This document shows, in pieces, positions 1-9,681 of a DNA stretch of 39,888 bases. Origin of the DNA: Parabacteroides chinchillae (GTDB lineage: Bacteria; Bacteroidota; Bacteroidia; Bacteroidales; Tannerellaceae); NCBI RefSeq assembly GCF_900108035.1, contig NZ_FNVS01000025.1, positions 1-39,888 on the forward strand. The letters are read 5' to 3'. Under the pieces are notes generated by a model that was given only the letters and a program-made list of their open reading frames with translations, had not been told where the DNA came from and did not search any database. Both the position numbers and the translations under genes were made by a program. The number at the start of each line of letters is the position of its first letter. Position 1 is the first letter of the stretch.

Positions 1-250
1 ACAAATCCCTCAAAATACAATCTATAAAGTTATTGCTCCCAAAATACAAGAACGGATTTTCACATATAGCAATGGTATAATAAACTGGTTTTAAAGGATA
101 AAACAAACTTTTACTTCATGTCAGTTTTTTGTCAGCATAAAAACTTGTTGAAAAAACAGAAATAAACTTCTTTTATACACTGATAAATGAATGTGTATAT
201 AGAAATAGTTTATTTCCAGACACAGTTAATTATGAATAAATTATGAATAT
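1..250. other. AT-rich intergenic stretch, no gene seen
   Basis: This stretch before the efflux operon is very AT-rich. I see no convincing open frame, RNA gene, strong hairpin or repeat. It is probably the upstream intergenic region of the operon; the preceding gene lies outside the window. Confidence 0.5.
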
Positions 251-276
251 TTCGTATGTACATATTACCATTTTAT

Positions 277-284
277 TATATTTG
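277..284 (+). promoter_or_regulatory. Bacteroidetes -7 promoter box of the RND efflux operon
   Basis: TATATTTG matches the Bacteroidetes -7 consensus TAnnTTTG and lies 19 bp before the ATG at 304. The expected -33 TTTG is only weakly represented (TTTCG-like bases near 250-254). Transcription starting about 7 nt downstream would exclude the upstream ATG at 256, which supports 304 as the start. Confidence 0.5.
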
Positions 285-303
285 TGATATTAAATTTAAT
301 ACT

Positions 304-1380
304 ATGAAGAGCTACAATGTATTTATCATACTATTAATTGCAGGATTAATCGGATGTTCCGGTGATAAAAAGACAACAGAGCCCGGTGAAGAATCTGTTG
401 AAACAGTTTTGCCCGACGAAACAAATGAAGTTACTGTTATGGCTCTAAAGACGACAGACTTCAACCACGAATTAATAAGTAACGGTAAACTATCTGCACG
501 TATGTACGCCGATTTAAAATTTGAATCGGCCGAACCTATAGCCACCATCTATGTAAAAAACGGAGACAGGGTCACAAAAGGACAAAAACTGGCAGAACTG
601 TCAAAGTTTCGTTTAGCAAATAAACTATCTCAGGCAAAGGATGCCCTGGAACGTGCAAAATTGGAACTACAGGATGTATTGATAGGTCAAGGCTATAAAC
701 TGGAAGACTCGGCCAGGATTCCTGCTGCAACAATGCAACTGGTAAAAACAAAAAGTGGCTATGACCAATCATTTATACAATATAAGCTTGCCGAATTTGA
801 AGAACGTAATGCAACCCTGACAGCTCCTTTTGACGGAATCGTTGCTAACCTGTTCGCCAAGCCGTTCAATACGGCATCCACATCAGATGTGTTCTGTACA
901 ATTATTAATCCCAATAGCCTGGAAGCTTCTTTCACTGTTTTAGAAAGCGAACTGCCATTAATTAAAGCAGGAGACCGGGTAGAAGTCACTCCATTTGCTT
1001 CACCTGAGAATAAAACGGAAGGCCGCATTTCCGAAATAAACCCGCTGGTTGATGAAAACGGAATGGTAAAAGTGAAAGCTGCTGTTACCGACAAAGGCAA
1101 ATTGTTTGAAGGAATGAATGTCCGCGTAAGCGTCCACCGTTCGTTAAGTAAGCAACTCGTTATACCGAAGGAAGCACTTGTTCTGCGCTCCGGCAAGCAA
1201 GTAGTATTTACATTGGTAAACAACAAAGCCTATTGGAACTATGTACAAACCGGACTGGAAAATGCCGAAAACTATACAATAGCAGAAGGCCTGAAAGAAG
1301 GAGATATAATAATAACAAGCGGTAATATTAACCTGGCACATGAGGCGCCAGTAACAGTAATCGAAAGTACCAATGATTAA
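304..1380 (+). CDS. RND efflux periplasmic adaptor lipoprotein (membrane fusion protein)
   Basis: This is the periplasmic adaptor that bridges an inner-membrane RND pump and a TolC-type outer-membrane channel. The 358-residue product starts with a lipoprotein signal, with lipobox IGCS and the acylated Cys at about residue 18. A lipoyl-like segment follows (ATIYVKNGDRVTKGQKLAEL, about 80-100), then a short coiled-coil hairpin and a second lipoyl half with APFDGIVANLF. The C-terminal barrel and membrane-proximal parts include VIPKEALVLRSG and GLKEGDIIITSGNINL, typical of HlyD/AcrA-family adaptors. I chose the ATG at 304 because the longer frame from 256 begins upstream of the promoter box and would bury the signal peptide. 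The stop overlaps the next gene's start by 8 bp, indicating translational coupling. Substrate cannot be told. Confidence 0.93.
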   Translation: MKSYNVFIILLIAGLIGCSGDKKTTEPGEESVETVLPDETNEVTVMALKTTDFNHELISNGKLSARMYADLKFESAEPIATIYVKNGDRVTKGQKLAELSKFRLANKLSQAKDALERAKLELQDVLIGQGYKLEDSARIPAATMQLVKTKSGYDQSFIQYKLAEFEERNATLTAPFDGIVANLFAKPFNTASTSDVFCTIINPNSLEASFTVLESELPLIKAGDRVEVTPFASPENKTEGRISEINPLVDENGMVKVKAAVTDKGKLFEGMNVRVSVHRSLSKQLVIPKEALVLRSGKQVVFTLVNNKAYWNYVQTGLENAENYTIAEGLKEGDIIITSGNINLAHEAPVTVIESTND

Positions 1381-4300
1381 ATTCCTGCTACAACGTCCCA
1401 TAGCCGTATTAATGGCTTTTACGGCATTTTTTATCATCGGGTTGGTAACCTATTTTACCATTCCTATCTCTTTGTTGCCGGATATTGCCATACCAGAAAT
1501 TACCGTTCAGGTTGCAGGGCAAAACACATCTGCCCGGGAATTGGAAAACACGGTAGTAAAACCGATCCGGCAACAACTCATGCAAGTTGCCGGATTAAAA
1601 GATGTCCATAGTGAGACAAGAGATGGTGCAAGTATTATCCGTCTCAATTTCGAATTCGGGACAAATACTGATCTTGCTTTTATTGAAGTAAACGAAAAGA
1701 TAGATGCAGCTATGAATTATCTCCCCAAAGAGATAGAGCGTCCCCGCGTCATCAAAGCCAGTGCTACCGATATTCCCGTCTTTTACCTCAACCTCACGCT
1801 GAAGACAAATGAAAACGAAAAATCAGGAATAGACGAATCTGCTTTCCTTGATTTATGCCAATTTGCAGAAACAGTTATCAAAAGACGCATTGAACAATTA
1901 CCGGAAGTAGCCATGGTAGATATAACCGGAATACAGAAACGGCAGCTGCAGATTGTTCCGGATATGAAGCTGATGAAGATAGCAGATATTACATTGGACG
2001 AACTTGAATCTGCATTAAACTCAAACAATATAGAACCGGGCAGTATGGTTGTTCGGGACGGTTATTATGAATACAACATTAAATTTTCAACTCTGTTGCG
2101 TACCCCCGAAGATGTGCAAAACATTTATATCCGGAAAAACGGGCGCATTTTCCAGTTAAAAGATTTAGCAAATATTGCCATTGTTCCCGAAAAAGAAACA
2201 GGTTTGTCACTGGCCGGCAACAAACGTGCGGTCACACTCGCCGTTATCAAACAGTCTGACGAAAATATGGATAATATGAAGGAGGCATTAAAAGAGGTTA
2301 CCGATTATTTTGCTTCCGTTTATCCGGATATCGAATTCAGTATTACCCGCAATCAAACGGAGTTATTGGATTATACCATTTCAAACTTAAAACAAAACTT
2401 GTCACTCGGTTTCATTTTCATTTGCATAGTTGCCATTCTGTTTTTAGGAGACGTAAAAAGCCCGGCCGTAATTGGACTAAGTATAATAGTCAGTCTAACT
2501 ATCAGTTTTCTGTTTTTCTATTTATGTAATATGTCCCTCAATATTATATCCTTGTCCGGATTAATACTGGCATTGGGTATGATGATAGACAGTTCGATCG
2601 TTGTTACCGAAAATATCACGCAATATAGGGCGAAAGGCGACTCTTTGGAAGAAGCTTGTATAAAAGGGACTACGGAAGTCATCACCCCCATGCTAAGCTC
2701 CACATTCACTACTATAGCGGTATTTCTCCCATTAGTATTTATGAGTGGTATTGCCGGAGCCATCTTTTACGACCAGGCTTTTGCCGTAACCGTGGGCCTG
2801 ATGGTTTCCTATTTTACAGGAATCATGTTGCTTCCTATTCTTTACAAACTGGTATACAGCATTCCTGAAATAAAGCATTCTTTTATCAACCTTAAAATTA
2901 ATAACCTGGTTAAAGAGCACACATTAGACCGCTTCTACGATGGAGGAGTTGATTTTATTTTCGATCATAAACGCTCTTCTCTTATTTTCGTTATTATTAC
3001 TGTGCCTTTGTGTGTAGTTTTATTTTACGTTATACCCAAAAGCCGCATGCCGGAAATAGATCAGAATGAATTGATCGTCCATTTAGAATGGAATGAAAAC
3101 ATACATATCGACGAAAACAGGAAGCGGGTAAGTTCCATATTCGCACAAGCTGATAAACTCGGAGCAGAACATACGGCCTATATCGGCCAACAACAATTTC
3201 TGTTAAATAGAGACCGGGAATTATCCGTATCAGAGGCTGAACTATACTTAAAGACACTCAGCACGAAAGATATTGCACCTTTGCAATCTGATATCCAGCA
3301 GTGGATAAAGCAATCATACCCAAATGCAGTAGTTTCGTTTGCACCGCCTGAAACTGTTTTTGAAAAGTTGTTTGTTACAGGTGAAGCTGATATTGTAACG
3401 GAATTATACACGCGCAATAAGACAGAAGCTCCGGTAGCCTCAACCCTGTTTAATTTAGAGAAAGCACTTACAGCCAAAACAGGAATACTTCCTGTTGGCA
3501 TCGCATTCGATGATCAGCTGAATATATCCATAGACCGCCAGAAACTCTTATTGTATAATGTAGATTACAATGAAGTTTATAAGATACTGAAAACTGCATT
3601 CAAAGAAAATGAAGTAACAACTCTTCGTTCTTACCAACAATATCTGCCAATCACATTAGCAGGGAACGAGCAGAGCATAAATCAAGTATTAAGCAACACG
3701 CTTATCCGGACAAGTCCGGCAAAAAGTGGAGAAGAACCGCAATACATTCCTCTGCAGTCATTGGTTCATATTACACAAGGAGAAGACCTGAAAACAATTA
3801 CAGCCGGAAAAAACGGCGAATATATTCCTTTCAGTTTTTACAATGTAGATGATGCAGAGCATTTAATGGGAAAGGTAAAAGAAACTGTCCAAAACTGGGA
3901 TGTGGATTTTTCGGGAAGCTTTTTCTCAAACAAACAGATGTTGAACGAATTGGTGATCATCCTGTTTATCTCTCTTTTACTAATGTATTTCATTCTGGCA
4001 GCCCAGTTCGAGAGTTTCCTCCAACCCCTTATTGTACTATTGGAAATACCTATTGACGTGGCAGCAGCACTGTTAGTACTTTGGTTATGCGGGCATAGTC
4101 TGAACCTGATGAGTGCCATTGGTATTGTGGTAACCTGTGGTATCGTGATAAATGATTCTATCCTGAAACTAGACGCAATCAACGAATTGCGTAAAGAAGG
4201 CCGACCATTAATGGAATCTATACACGAAGCCGGCAGACGACGCCTTCGTCCGATTATCATGACATCTCTCACTACAATATTCGGTATGGTACCTCTTTTA

Positions 4301-4435
4301 TTTTCATTCGATATGGGTAGCGAGTTACAAAAACCTCTGTCAATTGCCATGATTTCGGCTATGTTATTAGGTACAGCAGTCAGCCTTTTTGTAATTCCGT
4401 TAATATATTGGTATATCTACCGGAAACATGCGTGA
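1373..4435 (+). CDS. RND efflux permease, first subunit
   Basis: This inner-membrane transporter of 1020 residues has the length and two-fold repeat of RND pumps: a first TM near residue 10, a large periplasmic loop, TM2-6 from about 335 to 500, TM7 near 540, a second loop, and TM8-12 from about 860 to 1015. The N-terminal motif FLLQRPIAVLMAF and the TM4 motif GMMIDSSIVVTEN are characteristic. By eye, TM4 keeps one Asp (D406), but the second Asp of the AcrB DD pair is Ser407. In TM10 the AcrB Lys position reads as Asn within GIVINDSIL, so proton relay may differ from AcrB. It overlaps the adaptor gene and lies 37 bp before the TolC-family gene. It could pump drugs, bile salts or other amphiphiles; the substrate is not readable. 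Confidence 0.93.
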   Translation: MIKFLLQRPIAVLMAFTAFFIIGLVTYFTIPISLLPDIAIPEITVQVAGQNTSARELENTVVKPIRQQLMQVAGLKDVHSETRDGASIIRLNFEFGTNTDLAFIEVNEKIDAAMNYLPKEIERPRVIKASATDIPVFYLNLTLKTNENEKSGIDESAFLDLCQFAETVIKRRIEQLPEVAMVDITGIQKRQLQIVPDMKLMKIADITLDELESALNSNNIEPGSMVVRDGYYEYNIKFSTLLRTPEDVQNIYIRKNGRIFQLKDLANIAIVPEKETGLSLAGNKRAVTLAVIKQSDENMDNMKEALKEVTDYFASVYPDIEFSITRNQTELLDYTISNLKQNLSLGFIFICIVAILFLGDVKSPAVIGLSIIVSLTISFLFFYLCNMSLNIISLSGLILALGMMIDSSIVVTENITQYRAKGDSLEEACIKGTTEVITPMLSSTFTTIAVFLPLVFMSGIAGAIFYDQAFAVTVGLMVSYFTGIMLLPILYKLVYSIPEIKHSFINLKINNLVKEHTLDRFYDGGVDFIFDHKRSSLIFVIITVPLCVVLFYVIPKSRMPEIDQNELIVHLEWNENIHIDENRKRVSSIFAQADKLGAEHTAYIGQQQFLLNRDRELSVSEAELYLKTLSTKDIAPLQSDIQQWIKQSYPNAVVSFAPPETVFEKLFVTGEADIVTELYTRNKTEAPVASTLFNLEKALTAKTGILPVGIAFDDQLNISIDRQKLLLYNVDYNEVYKILKTAFKENEVTTLRSYQQYLPITLAGNEQSINQVLSNTLIRTSPAKSGEEPQYIPLQSLVHITQGEDLKTITAGKNGEYIPFSFYNVDDAEHLMGKVKETVQNWDVDFSGSFFSNKQMLNELVIILFISLLLMYFILAAQFESFLQPLIVLLEIPIDVAAALLVLWLCGHSLNLMSAIGIVVTCGIVINDSILKLDAINELRKEGRPLMESIHEAGRRRLRPIIMTSLTTIFGMVPLLFSFDMGSELQKPLSIAMISAMLLGTAVSLFVIPLIYWYIYRKHA

Positions 4436-4472
4436 GATAAGACATTAGAGTATGAATTTATAGATATAAAAT

Positions 4473-5954
4473 ATGAGATTCTTAAATATAATATTAGCTT
4501 TTTTGTTAGTCACTTTTGGAGAGACAACAGCTCAACGGCTCATTCTGTCTTTAGATAGGACGATTAGTATGGCAGCTGACAGCTCCCTGGAAGCTTTCCG
4601 TACCAAGAATATGTATCTTGCCGGATACTGGCAGTTCAGGACTTATAAAGCAGATCGCTTGCCCAGCCTCACCTTAAATCTGACCCCGGCACAATATTAC
4701 CGGGACATTACCAAAAGATACGATTCCGAAAATGATATTGATGTATACCGTAAACAACAATCATTTTATTCAGGAGGGAACCTGGAAGTCAAGCAAAACT
4801 TCGATTTGCTGGGAGGTAATTTCTTCTTGAGTTCAGACCTCGGCTACATACGGAACTTCGGAGACAACGCATATAGTCAATTTACCACCATACCTATTCA
4901 AATAGGATATACCCAAAGCCTGATCGGATATAATCCATTTCGTTGGGAACGAAAAATCGAACCGCTGAAATACGAAAAAGTAAAAAAAGAATTTCTTTAT
5001 AACCGGGAGGCTATCAGCGAACAAGCCACCTCCTACTTTTTCATTTTAGCAATGGCGCAAGCTGAATATGACCTGGCAAAAGATAATGTGGCATCTACCG
5101 ATACTCTTTATCAAACCGGATTGCAGCGTCATAAGATAGCTTCCATAAGCCAAGCAGATCTGCTCACCCTCAAATTGGATGCCGTAAATGCCCGCAATGC
5201 CTTTCAAAACGCGGATATTGCACTAAAGCGTGCCATGTTCAGCCTGGCTTCTTTCCTAAACCTGGACAAAAACACGGAAATACGGTTGCGTCTGCCGGGA
5301 CATCCCGCCGACTTAGATGTTTCTGCCGATGAAGCATTAGTAATGGCACGGGAAAATAACCCAAAGTTCCTGGAACTTCGCCAAAGCATACTGGAAGCTG
5401 AACAACAAGTCGATAAAACAAAAAAAGAAACATTATTCAATGCATCTCTCAGAGCCAGTATCGGTTTTAACCAAGTAGCAAACAATTTTAAAGACGCTTA
5501 CCGCGACCCGTTACAACAAGACATGGTTTCCGTCTCTTTATCTATTCCTTTGGTTGACTGGGGGGTAAGAAAAGGGAAACATAATATCGCAAAGAACAAT
5601 CTGAATGTCACCGAGATTTCAGCCAGACAACAGGAACAGAGTGTCGAAGAAGACGTTATTATGACAGTTGGAGATTTCAACATTCAACAAAATCTGATCG
5701 CGAGTGCCGAAGAAGCATTAGATCTGGCAATCATGGCTTATTCGGAGACTAAACAGCGTTTTATGATCGGAAAAGCGGATATTAACAGTCTGACTCTTTC
5801 CCTGAACAGGCAACAAGAGGCACAGCGAAACTATATATCTGCTTTGCAAAATTACTGGTTGAGTTATTTCAAAATACGTAAACTTACATTACATGATTTT
5901 GAAACAGGAGTCAGCCTCAGCAATGAATTCGATTACAGCCATTATATGAAATGA
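4473..5954 (+). CDS. TolC-family outer membrane efflux protein
   Basis: This is the outer-membrane channel of the tripartite pump. The 493-residue product has a signal peptide (MRFLNIILAFLLVTFG, cleavage near TTAQ) and the long helical repeats of OEP/TolC proteins. These include QATSYFFILAMAQAEYDLAKDN (quoted in part: EYDLAKDNVAS), the LxLDAVNARNAFQNADIALKR segment around 235-255, and the second repeat EARENNPKFLELRQSILEAE-like stretch around 300-320. The glycine/aspartate strand SIPLVDWGVRKGKHNIA (about 360) is the usual equatorial loop region. It sits between two RND permease genes and its stop overlaps the second permease start by 4 bp. A single channel therefore appears to serve both pump subunits. 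Confidence 0.92.
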   Translation: MRFLNIILAFLLVTFGETTAQRLILSLDRTISMAADSSLEAFRTKNMYLAGYWQFRTYKADRLPSLTLNLTPAQYYRDITKRYDSENDIDVYRKQQSFYSGGNLEVKQNFDLLGGNFFLSSDLGYIRNFGDNAYSQFTTIPIQIGYTQSLIGYNPFRWERKIEPLKYEKVKKEFLYNREAISEQATSYFFILAMAQAEYDLAKDNVASTDTLYQTGLQRHKIASISQADLLTLKLDAVNARNAFQNADIALKRAMFSLASFLNLDKNTEIRLRLPGHPADLDVSADEALVMARENNPKFLELRQSILEAEQQVDKTKKETLFNASLRASIGFNQVANNFKDAYRDPLQQDMVSVSLSIPLVDWGVRKGKHNIAKNNLNVTEISARQQEQSVEEDVIMTVGDFNIQQNLIASAEEALDLAIMAYSETKQRFMIGKADINSLTLSLNRQQEAQRNYISALQNYWLSYFKIRKLTLHDFETGVSLSNEFDYSHYMK

Positions 5955-8900
5955 GTGCATCGCCCAAAATATCCTCTTTTACTATCATCGTCGCCTTTCT
6001 TTGTGTGGCGGTGGCAGGGCTTGCCTTCATTCCGTTGTTACCTATAAAGTTATCGCCTTCGCGCACTTTACCAAGATTAAGCATCAGCTATAATATGCCC
6101 GACAATTCGGCACGCGTAATCGAAATGGAGGTAACATCAAGGTTGGAGTCTATGTTAGCCCGTATAAAAGGGATAAAAAAGATATCCTCCACCTCCGGAA
6201 ATGGCTGGGGATACATCACACTAGAGTTGGATAAACATACAAATATAGATGCCGCCCGCTTCGAGGCATCTACTATCATCCGGCAAACCTGGCCTGGCTT
6301 ACCGGATGGATTGAGTTATCCGATTCTGAAAACGAGCCGGACGGACGATAAAGAGTCTGCTCCTTTCATGAGCTATACGCTAAATGCAGCGGCTACCCCT
6401 ATTTTTATTCAGCGTTTCGCAGAAGACCAGATAAAACCCCGTTTGTCAGGAATACAGGGAATATACAGAATAGATGTCAGCGGGGCTACTCCCATGGAAT
6501 GGAAGCTGGAATATGACAGCCGCCAATTAACATTATTAGGCATCTCTATAGACGATCTGCAAACTGCTATTTACCAATACTATAAAAAAGAATTCCTGGG
6601 TATTGCCAACGTTCAGGCACAAACAGGTTCGTCCATACAATCAAACCAGTGGATTCGTTTGGCACTTATTCCCGAAAACGGACAAGAGGGATTTAACCCT
6701 GCCCTGATTTCTGTAAAAAATAAAGAAGGGAAATTAATTCGTTTAGACCAGCTGGTAAAAGTAACGCGTCAGGAAGAAACACCGCAAAGTTATTATCGTA
6801 TCAACGGACTAAACTCTATCTACCTATCCATAAAAGCAGACGAAACGGCAAACCAGCTCCAACTGGCTAAAAAAGTAAAAGAGGAGATGGAACACATACG
6901 CACGCTGTTACCGGCCGGATATAAAATACATACCAGCTACGATGCGACAGAGTTCATACAACAGGAATTAGATAAAATATACCTACGTACCGGACTTACC
7001 ATACTGATTTTATTAACATTCGTTTTACTGATTACAAAAAGCATCCGCTATCTGTTTCTTATTATCATCAGCATAAGTGTAAACCTTAGTATTGCTGTTA
7101 TTCTCTATTATTTATTAGGGTTAGAAATGCAGTTATACTCACTGGCCGGCGTAACAATTTCTCTCAATCTGATCATGGACAATACCATAGTTATGACGGA
7201 ACATATTCGTAACCGCCATAACAGGCATGCCTTTTTATCTATTCTGGCTGCCACGCTAACAACAATGGGGGCACTGGTTATTATCTTTTTTCTGGATGAG
7301 AAAATACGTCTTAACCTGCAAGATTTTGCTGCTGTAGTTATTGTTAACCTGGGCGTTTCTTTATTTATAGCCTTATTCCTTGTCCCTTCTTTAATAGAGA
7401 AAATGGGGCTGGAAGAAAAACACAAGAAAAACCCTGCCGGAAAATACCGCCGTATTCACCTTCCTAAATTTCCAAGGCTAAAGAGATGGATAAAAAGATT
7501 TCCTGTTTATTTCTCCAGATATTATTGGGCACAGATTCGTTTCCTATGTAACTGGAAAAAACTGGCATGTATTGCTTTACTTCTGATATTCGGCCTGCCA
7601 ATCTTTTTATTACCGGACAAAATAGAAATGGATGATAAAAAACAATATTCATCCCTGGATTCATTGTTCATAGAAAAATATAATACCATTGTATCGACCG
7701 ACACTTATAAGGAAAGTATAAAACCTATTATGGACAAAGCCCTGGGAGGTACATTAAGATTATTCGTACAGAAAGTATACGAAGGCAGCTATTTCACCAG
7801 AAATGACGAGACCGTTTTATATGTAGGGGCATCTTTACCTAACGGCACGACATTGGGACAAACCAATCATCTCATCAGCCGGATGGAATCTTATTTAAGT
7901 AGTTTTAAAGAAATACGGCAGTTCCAAACTAATATTTATAATGCGCGACAGGCAGGTATAAGTATATATTTCACCCGCGAAAGCGAACGAAGCGGTTTTC
8001 CATATGTACTAAAAAGCCGTATCATAAGTAAGGCACTCGAACTGGGAGGCGGCAGTTGGAATGTCTGGGGATTGCAAGACCAGGGGTTTAGCAATGATGT
8101 CCGTGAAAACGCCGGCTCATTCCGTATAGAAATGTATGGGTATAACTATGACGACCTGTACGAATGGGCTGAAAAATTAAAAGAAAAACTCCTTACTTAC
8201 CGCCGGATCAAGGAAGTACTTATCAATTCCGAATACTCATGGTGGAAAGACGATTATCAGGAATTCTATTTTAAATTAAACAAAGCCCGCATGTCGCAGG
8301 AAGGTATTCTTCCTATCGATTTGTTTGCATCGCTCCGTCCGGTATTCGGAAAAGATATATATAGCGGAAATATTATAGTTGACAATGAAACGGAAAAATT
8401 AAAACTATTCTCCCGGCAATCGAACGAATATGATATATGGAATATGCAATACATACCCCAGTATGTAAATGGGAAACCCTATAAACTATCGGAACTTGCC
8501 AATGTAGAAAAGGGACAAATGCCCCAGAAAGTAGCCAAAGTAAACCAGCAATACCGTCTTTGCCTGCAATACGAGTATATTGGCGCATCAAATCAGGGAA
8601 CTAAAATACAGGAACGCGTTTTGAAAGAATTCAATAAAATACTACCTATGGGATATACTGCGAAAGCAGAAAACAATTACTGGTACTGGGATAAAAAGGA
8701 TAACAAACAGTATCTTTTACTTTTGCTCATTATCGCTATTATATTCTTCACAACCAGCATTTTATTCAATTCCCTAAAACAACCGCTGGCTGTAATATTC
8801 GTTATACCCATATCCTATATAGGCGTATTTCTTACATTCTATTGGTTCAAACTGAACTTCGACCAGGGAGGATTCGCTTCTTTCGTCCTTTTATGCGGTA

Positions 8901-9205
8901 TTACCGTAAATGCCAGTATATATATATTGAACGAGTACAACCAACTAAGAACCAAGAATCCTTTATTACCTCCTTACCGGGCATATCTGAAAGCGTGGAA
9001 TGCAAAAATAACTCCAATCTTCCTCACTGTCATTTCTACCATTTTAGGATTCATTCCATTTATGTTAGGGACAGACAAAGAGGCATTCTGGTTCCCATTG
9101 GCTGCCGGAACTATAGGAGGACTTACGATGTCTGTTATCGGGATATTTTTCTATCTGCCTCTATTCACATTAAAAAAAGAATCCTCCCTCGATAACAAGC
9201 CGTAA
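5951..9205 (+). CDS. RND efflux permease, second subunit (divergent)
   Basis: This second RND-family inner-membrane protein has 1084 residues and starts with ATGA overlapping the TolC-family stop. It has the RND order of TM1, periplasmic loop, TM2-6 (about 345-480), TM7 (about 535), loop and TM8-12 (about 920-1080). Motifs are weaker than in the first permease. TM4 reads LNLIMDNTIVMTEHI, with one Asp followed by Asn, and TM10 reads GITVNASIYILNEY, with no Lys at the relay position as aligned by eye. The TM6-TM7 linker is long and basic (EEKHKKNPAGKYRR...). It may form a mixed trimer with the first permease, as MdtB and MdtC do, or a separate pump; both are inferences. No terminator with a clear U-tract follows. 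Confidence 0.88.
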   Translation: MSASPKISSFTIIVAFLCVAVAGLAFIPLLPIKLSPSRTLPRLSISYNMPDNSARVIEMEVTSRLESMLARIKGIKKISSTSGNGWGYITLELDKHTNIDAARFEASTIIRQTWPGLPDGLSYPILKTSRTDDKESAPFMSYTLNAAATPIFIQRFAEDQIKPRLSGIQGIYRIDVSGATPMEWKLEYDSRQLTLLGISIDDLQTAIYQYYKKEFLGIANVQAQTGSSIQSNQWIRLALIPENGQEGFNPALISVKNKEGKLIRLDQLVKVTRQEETPQSYYRINGLNSIYLSIKADETANQLQLAKKVKEEMEHIRTLLPAGYKIHTSYDATEFIQQELDKIYLRTGLTILILLTFVLLITKSIRYLFLIIISISVNLSIAVILYYLLGLEMQLYSLAGVTISLNLIMDNTIVMTEHIRNRHNRHAFLSILAATLTTMGALVIIFFLDEKIRLNLQDFAAVVIVNLGVSLFIALFLVPSLIEKMGLEEKHKKNPAGKYRRIHLPKFPRLKRWIKRFPVYFSRYYWAQIRFLCNWKKLACIALLLIFGLPIFLLPDKIEMDDKKQYSSLDSLFIEKYNTIVSTDTYKESIKPIMDKALGGTLRLFVQKVYEGSYFTRNDETVLYVGASLPNGTTLGQTNHLISRMESYLSSFKEIRQFQTNIYNARQAGISIYFTRESERSGFPYVLKSRIISKALELGGGSWNVWGLQDQGFSNDVRENAGSFRIEMYGYNYDDLYEWAEKLKEKLLTYRRIKEVLINSEYSWWKDDYQEFYFKLNKARMSQEGILPIDLFASLRPVFGKDIYSGNIIVDNETEKLKLFSRQSNEYDIWNMQYIPQYVNGKPYKLSELANVEKGQMPQKVAKVNQQYRLCLQYEYIGASNQGTKIQERVLKEFNKILPMGYTAKAENNYWYWDKKDNKQYLLLLLIIAIIFFTTSILFNSLKQPLAVIFVIPISYIGVFLTFYWFKLNFDQGGFASFVLLCGITVNASIYILNEYNQLRTKNPLLPPYRAYLKAWNAKITPIFLTVISTILGFIPFMLGTDKEAFWFPLAAGTIGGLTMSVIGIFFYLPLFTLKKESSLDNKP

Positions 9206-9425
9206 GGTAACGGCACAAATGATTTGCAAGTTTTAAAACCATATGTATGTTTTTGAAAAACCACCAGTATCATTTTTTTAAATCATAACTATGATTTCAT
9301 AATAGCATCCGGACAGATTTAGTTGCCTACCCTATCCTATTTAGATGCCGGATGAATTTAATTTTGTTGCCGAAGCTAATATAGATGGTTTAGCTTCACT
9401 AAAGAATAATTTTCCCCCTCCAATA

Positions 9426-9457
9426 TTTGTATGTATTAAAACAAACCCATATCTTTG
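9426..9457 (+). promoter_or_regulatory. Bacteroidetes promoter of the carB leader
   Basis: TTTG at 9426-9429 and TATCTTTG at 9450-9457 are separated by 20 bp, a full match to the TTTG/TAnnTTTG consensus. A start about 7 nt downstream (near 9464) gives a leader of about 218 nt before carB and places a short ORF and a terminator on the transcript. Confidence 0.75.
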
Positions 9458-9482
9458 CCGAAATTTTGAAGAAAAGGTTTCT

Positions 9483-9587
9483 ATGACAATAAAGACATAT
9501 AAGGATGATCCGAAGTTCTTTTCCGCATATATGACGGACTACGAAGCCTATTTCTTTATTTTACAGGATTATAATTTGGTTATATAA
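9483..9587 (+). CDS. Putative carB leader peptide (34 aa)
   Basis: This short frame begins about 20 nt after the predicted transcription start and ends with TAA at 9585-9587, exactly where the left arm of an intrinsic terminator begins. The peptide runs from MTIKTYKDDPKFF to ILQDYNLVI and is rich in Phe and Tyr codons. An in-frame ATG at 9531 could give an 18-residue version. A purine-rich stretch (GAAGAAAAGG) lies before the first ATG. The mRNA is very U-rich at 9549-9562. I infer a regulatory leader rather than a functional protein: a ribosome near the stop would mask the terminator stem, as in the pyrBI leader of E. coli. The frame can be read back to an ATG at 9345, but that lies upstream of the promoter. 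Confidence 0.5.
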   Translation: MTIKTYKDDPKFFSAYMTDYEAYFFILQDYNLVI

Positions 9588-9622
9588 AATGCGTTGGTTA
9601 TTTTTACTAACGCATTTTTTTT
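9587..9622 (+). terminator. Intrinsic terminator/attenuator upstream of carB
   Basis: The left arm 9587-9598 pairs with 9606-9617 (12 bp including one G-U; core AAATGCGTT with AACGCATTT) around a 7-nt loop, and a run of eight T ends at 9622. It lies 60 bp before carB and after the carB promoter, so transcription of carB must read through it. It overlaps the leader stop codon by one base. Confidence 0.8.
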
Positions 9623-9681
9623 GTGCCCAATACAGAGAAAACATCTATAAAATCATTTAATAATAAAACAACCCAATTACT

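Noticed and set aside
256-303. Longer start for the efflux adaptor
   Set aside because: It lies upstream of the TATATTTG box and puts 16 residues before a clear lipoprotein signal; ATG 304 is preferred.
3838-4350. 170-codon minus-strand frame opposite the first RND permease
   Set aside because: A shadow of a clearly coding plus-strand gene with no family features; the same holds for the other long antisense frames.
9372-9397. Hairpin GAAGCTAA/TTAGCTTC as terminator of the efflux operon
   Set aside because: The stem is only 8 bp with a 10-nt AT-rich loop and there is no T-run directly after it.
9345-9482. 80-codon version of the carB leader ORF
   Set aside because: Its start precedes the full-consensus promoter at 9426-9457, so the transcript would not include it; the part from 9483 is kept.
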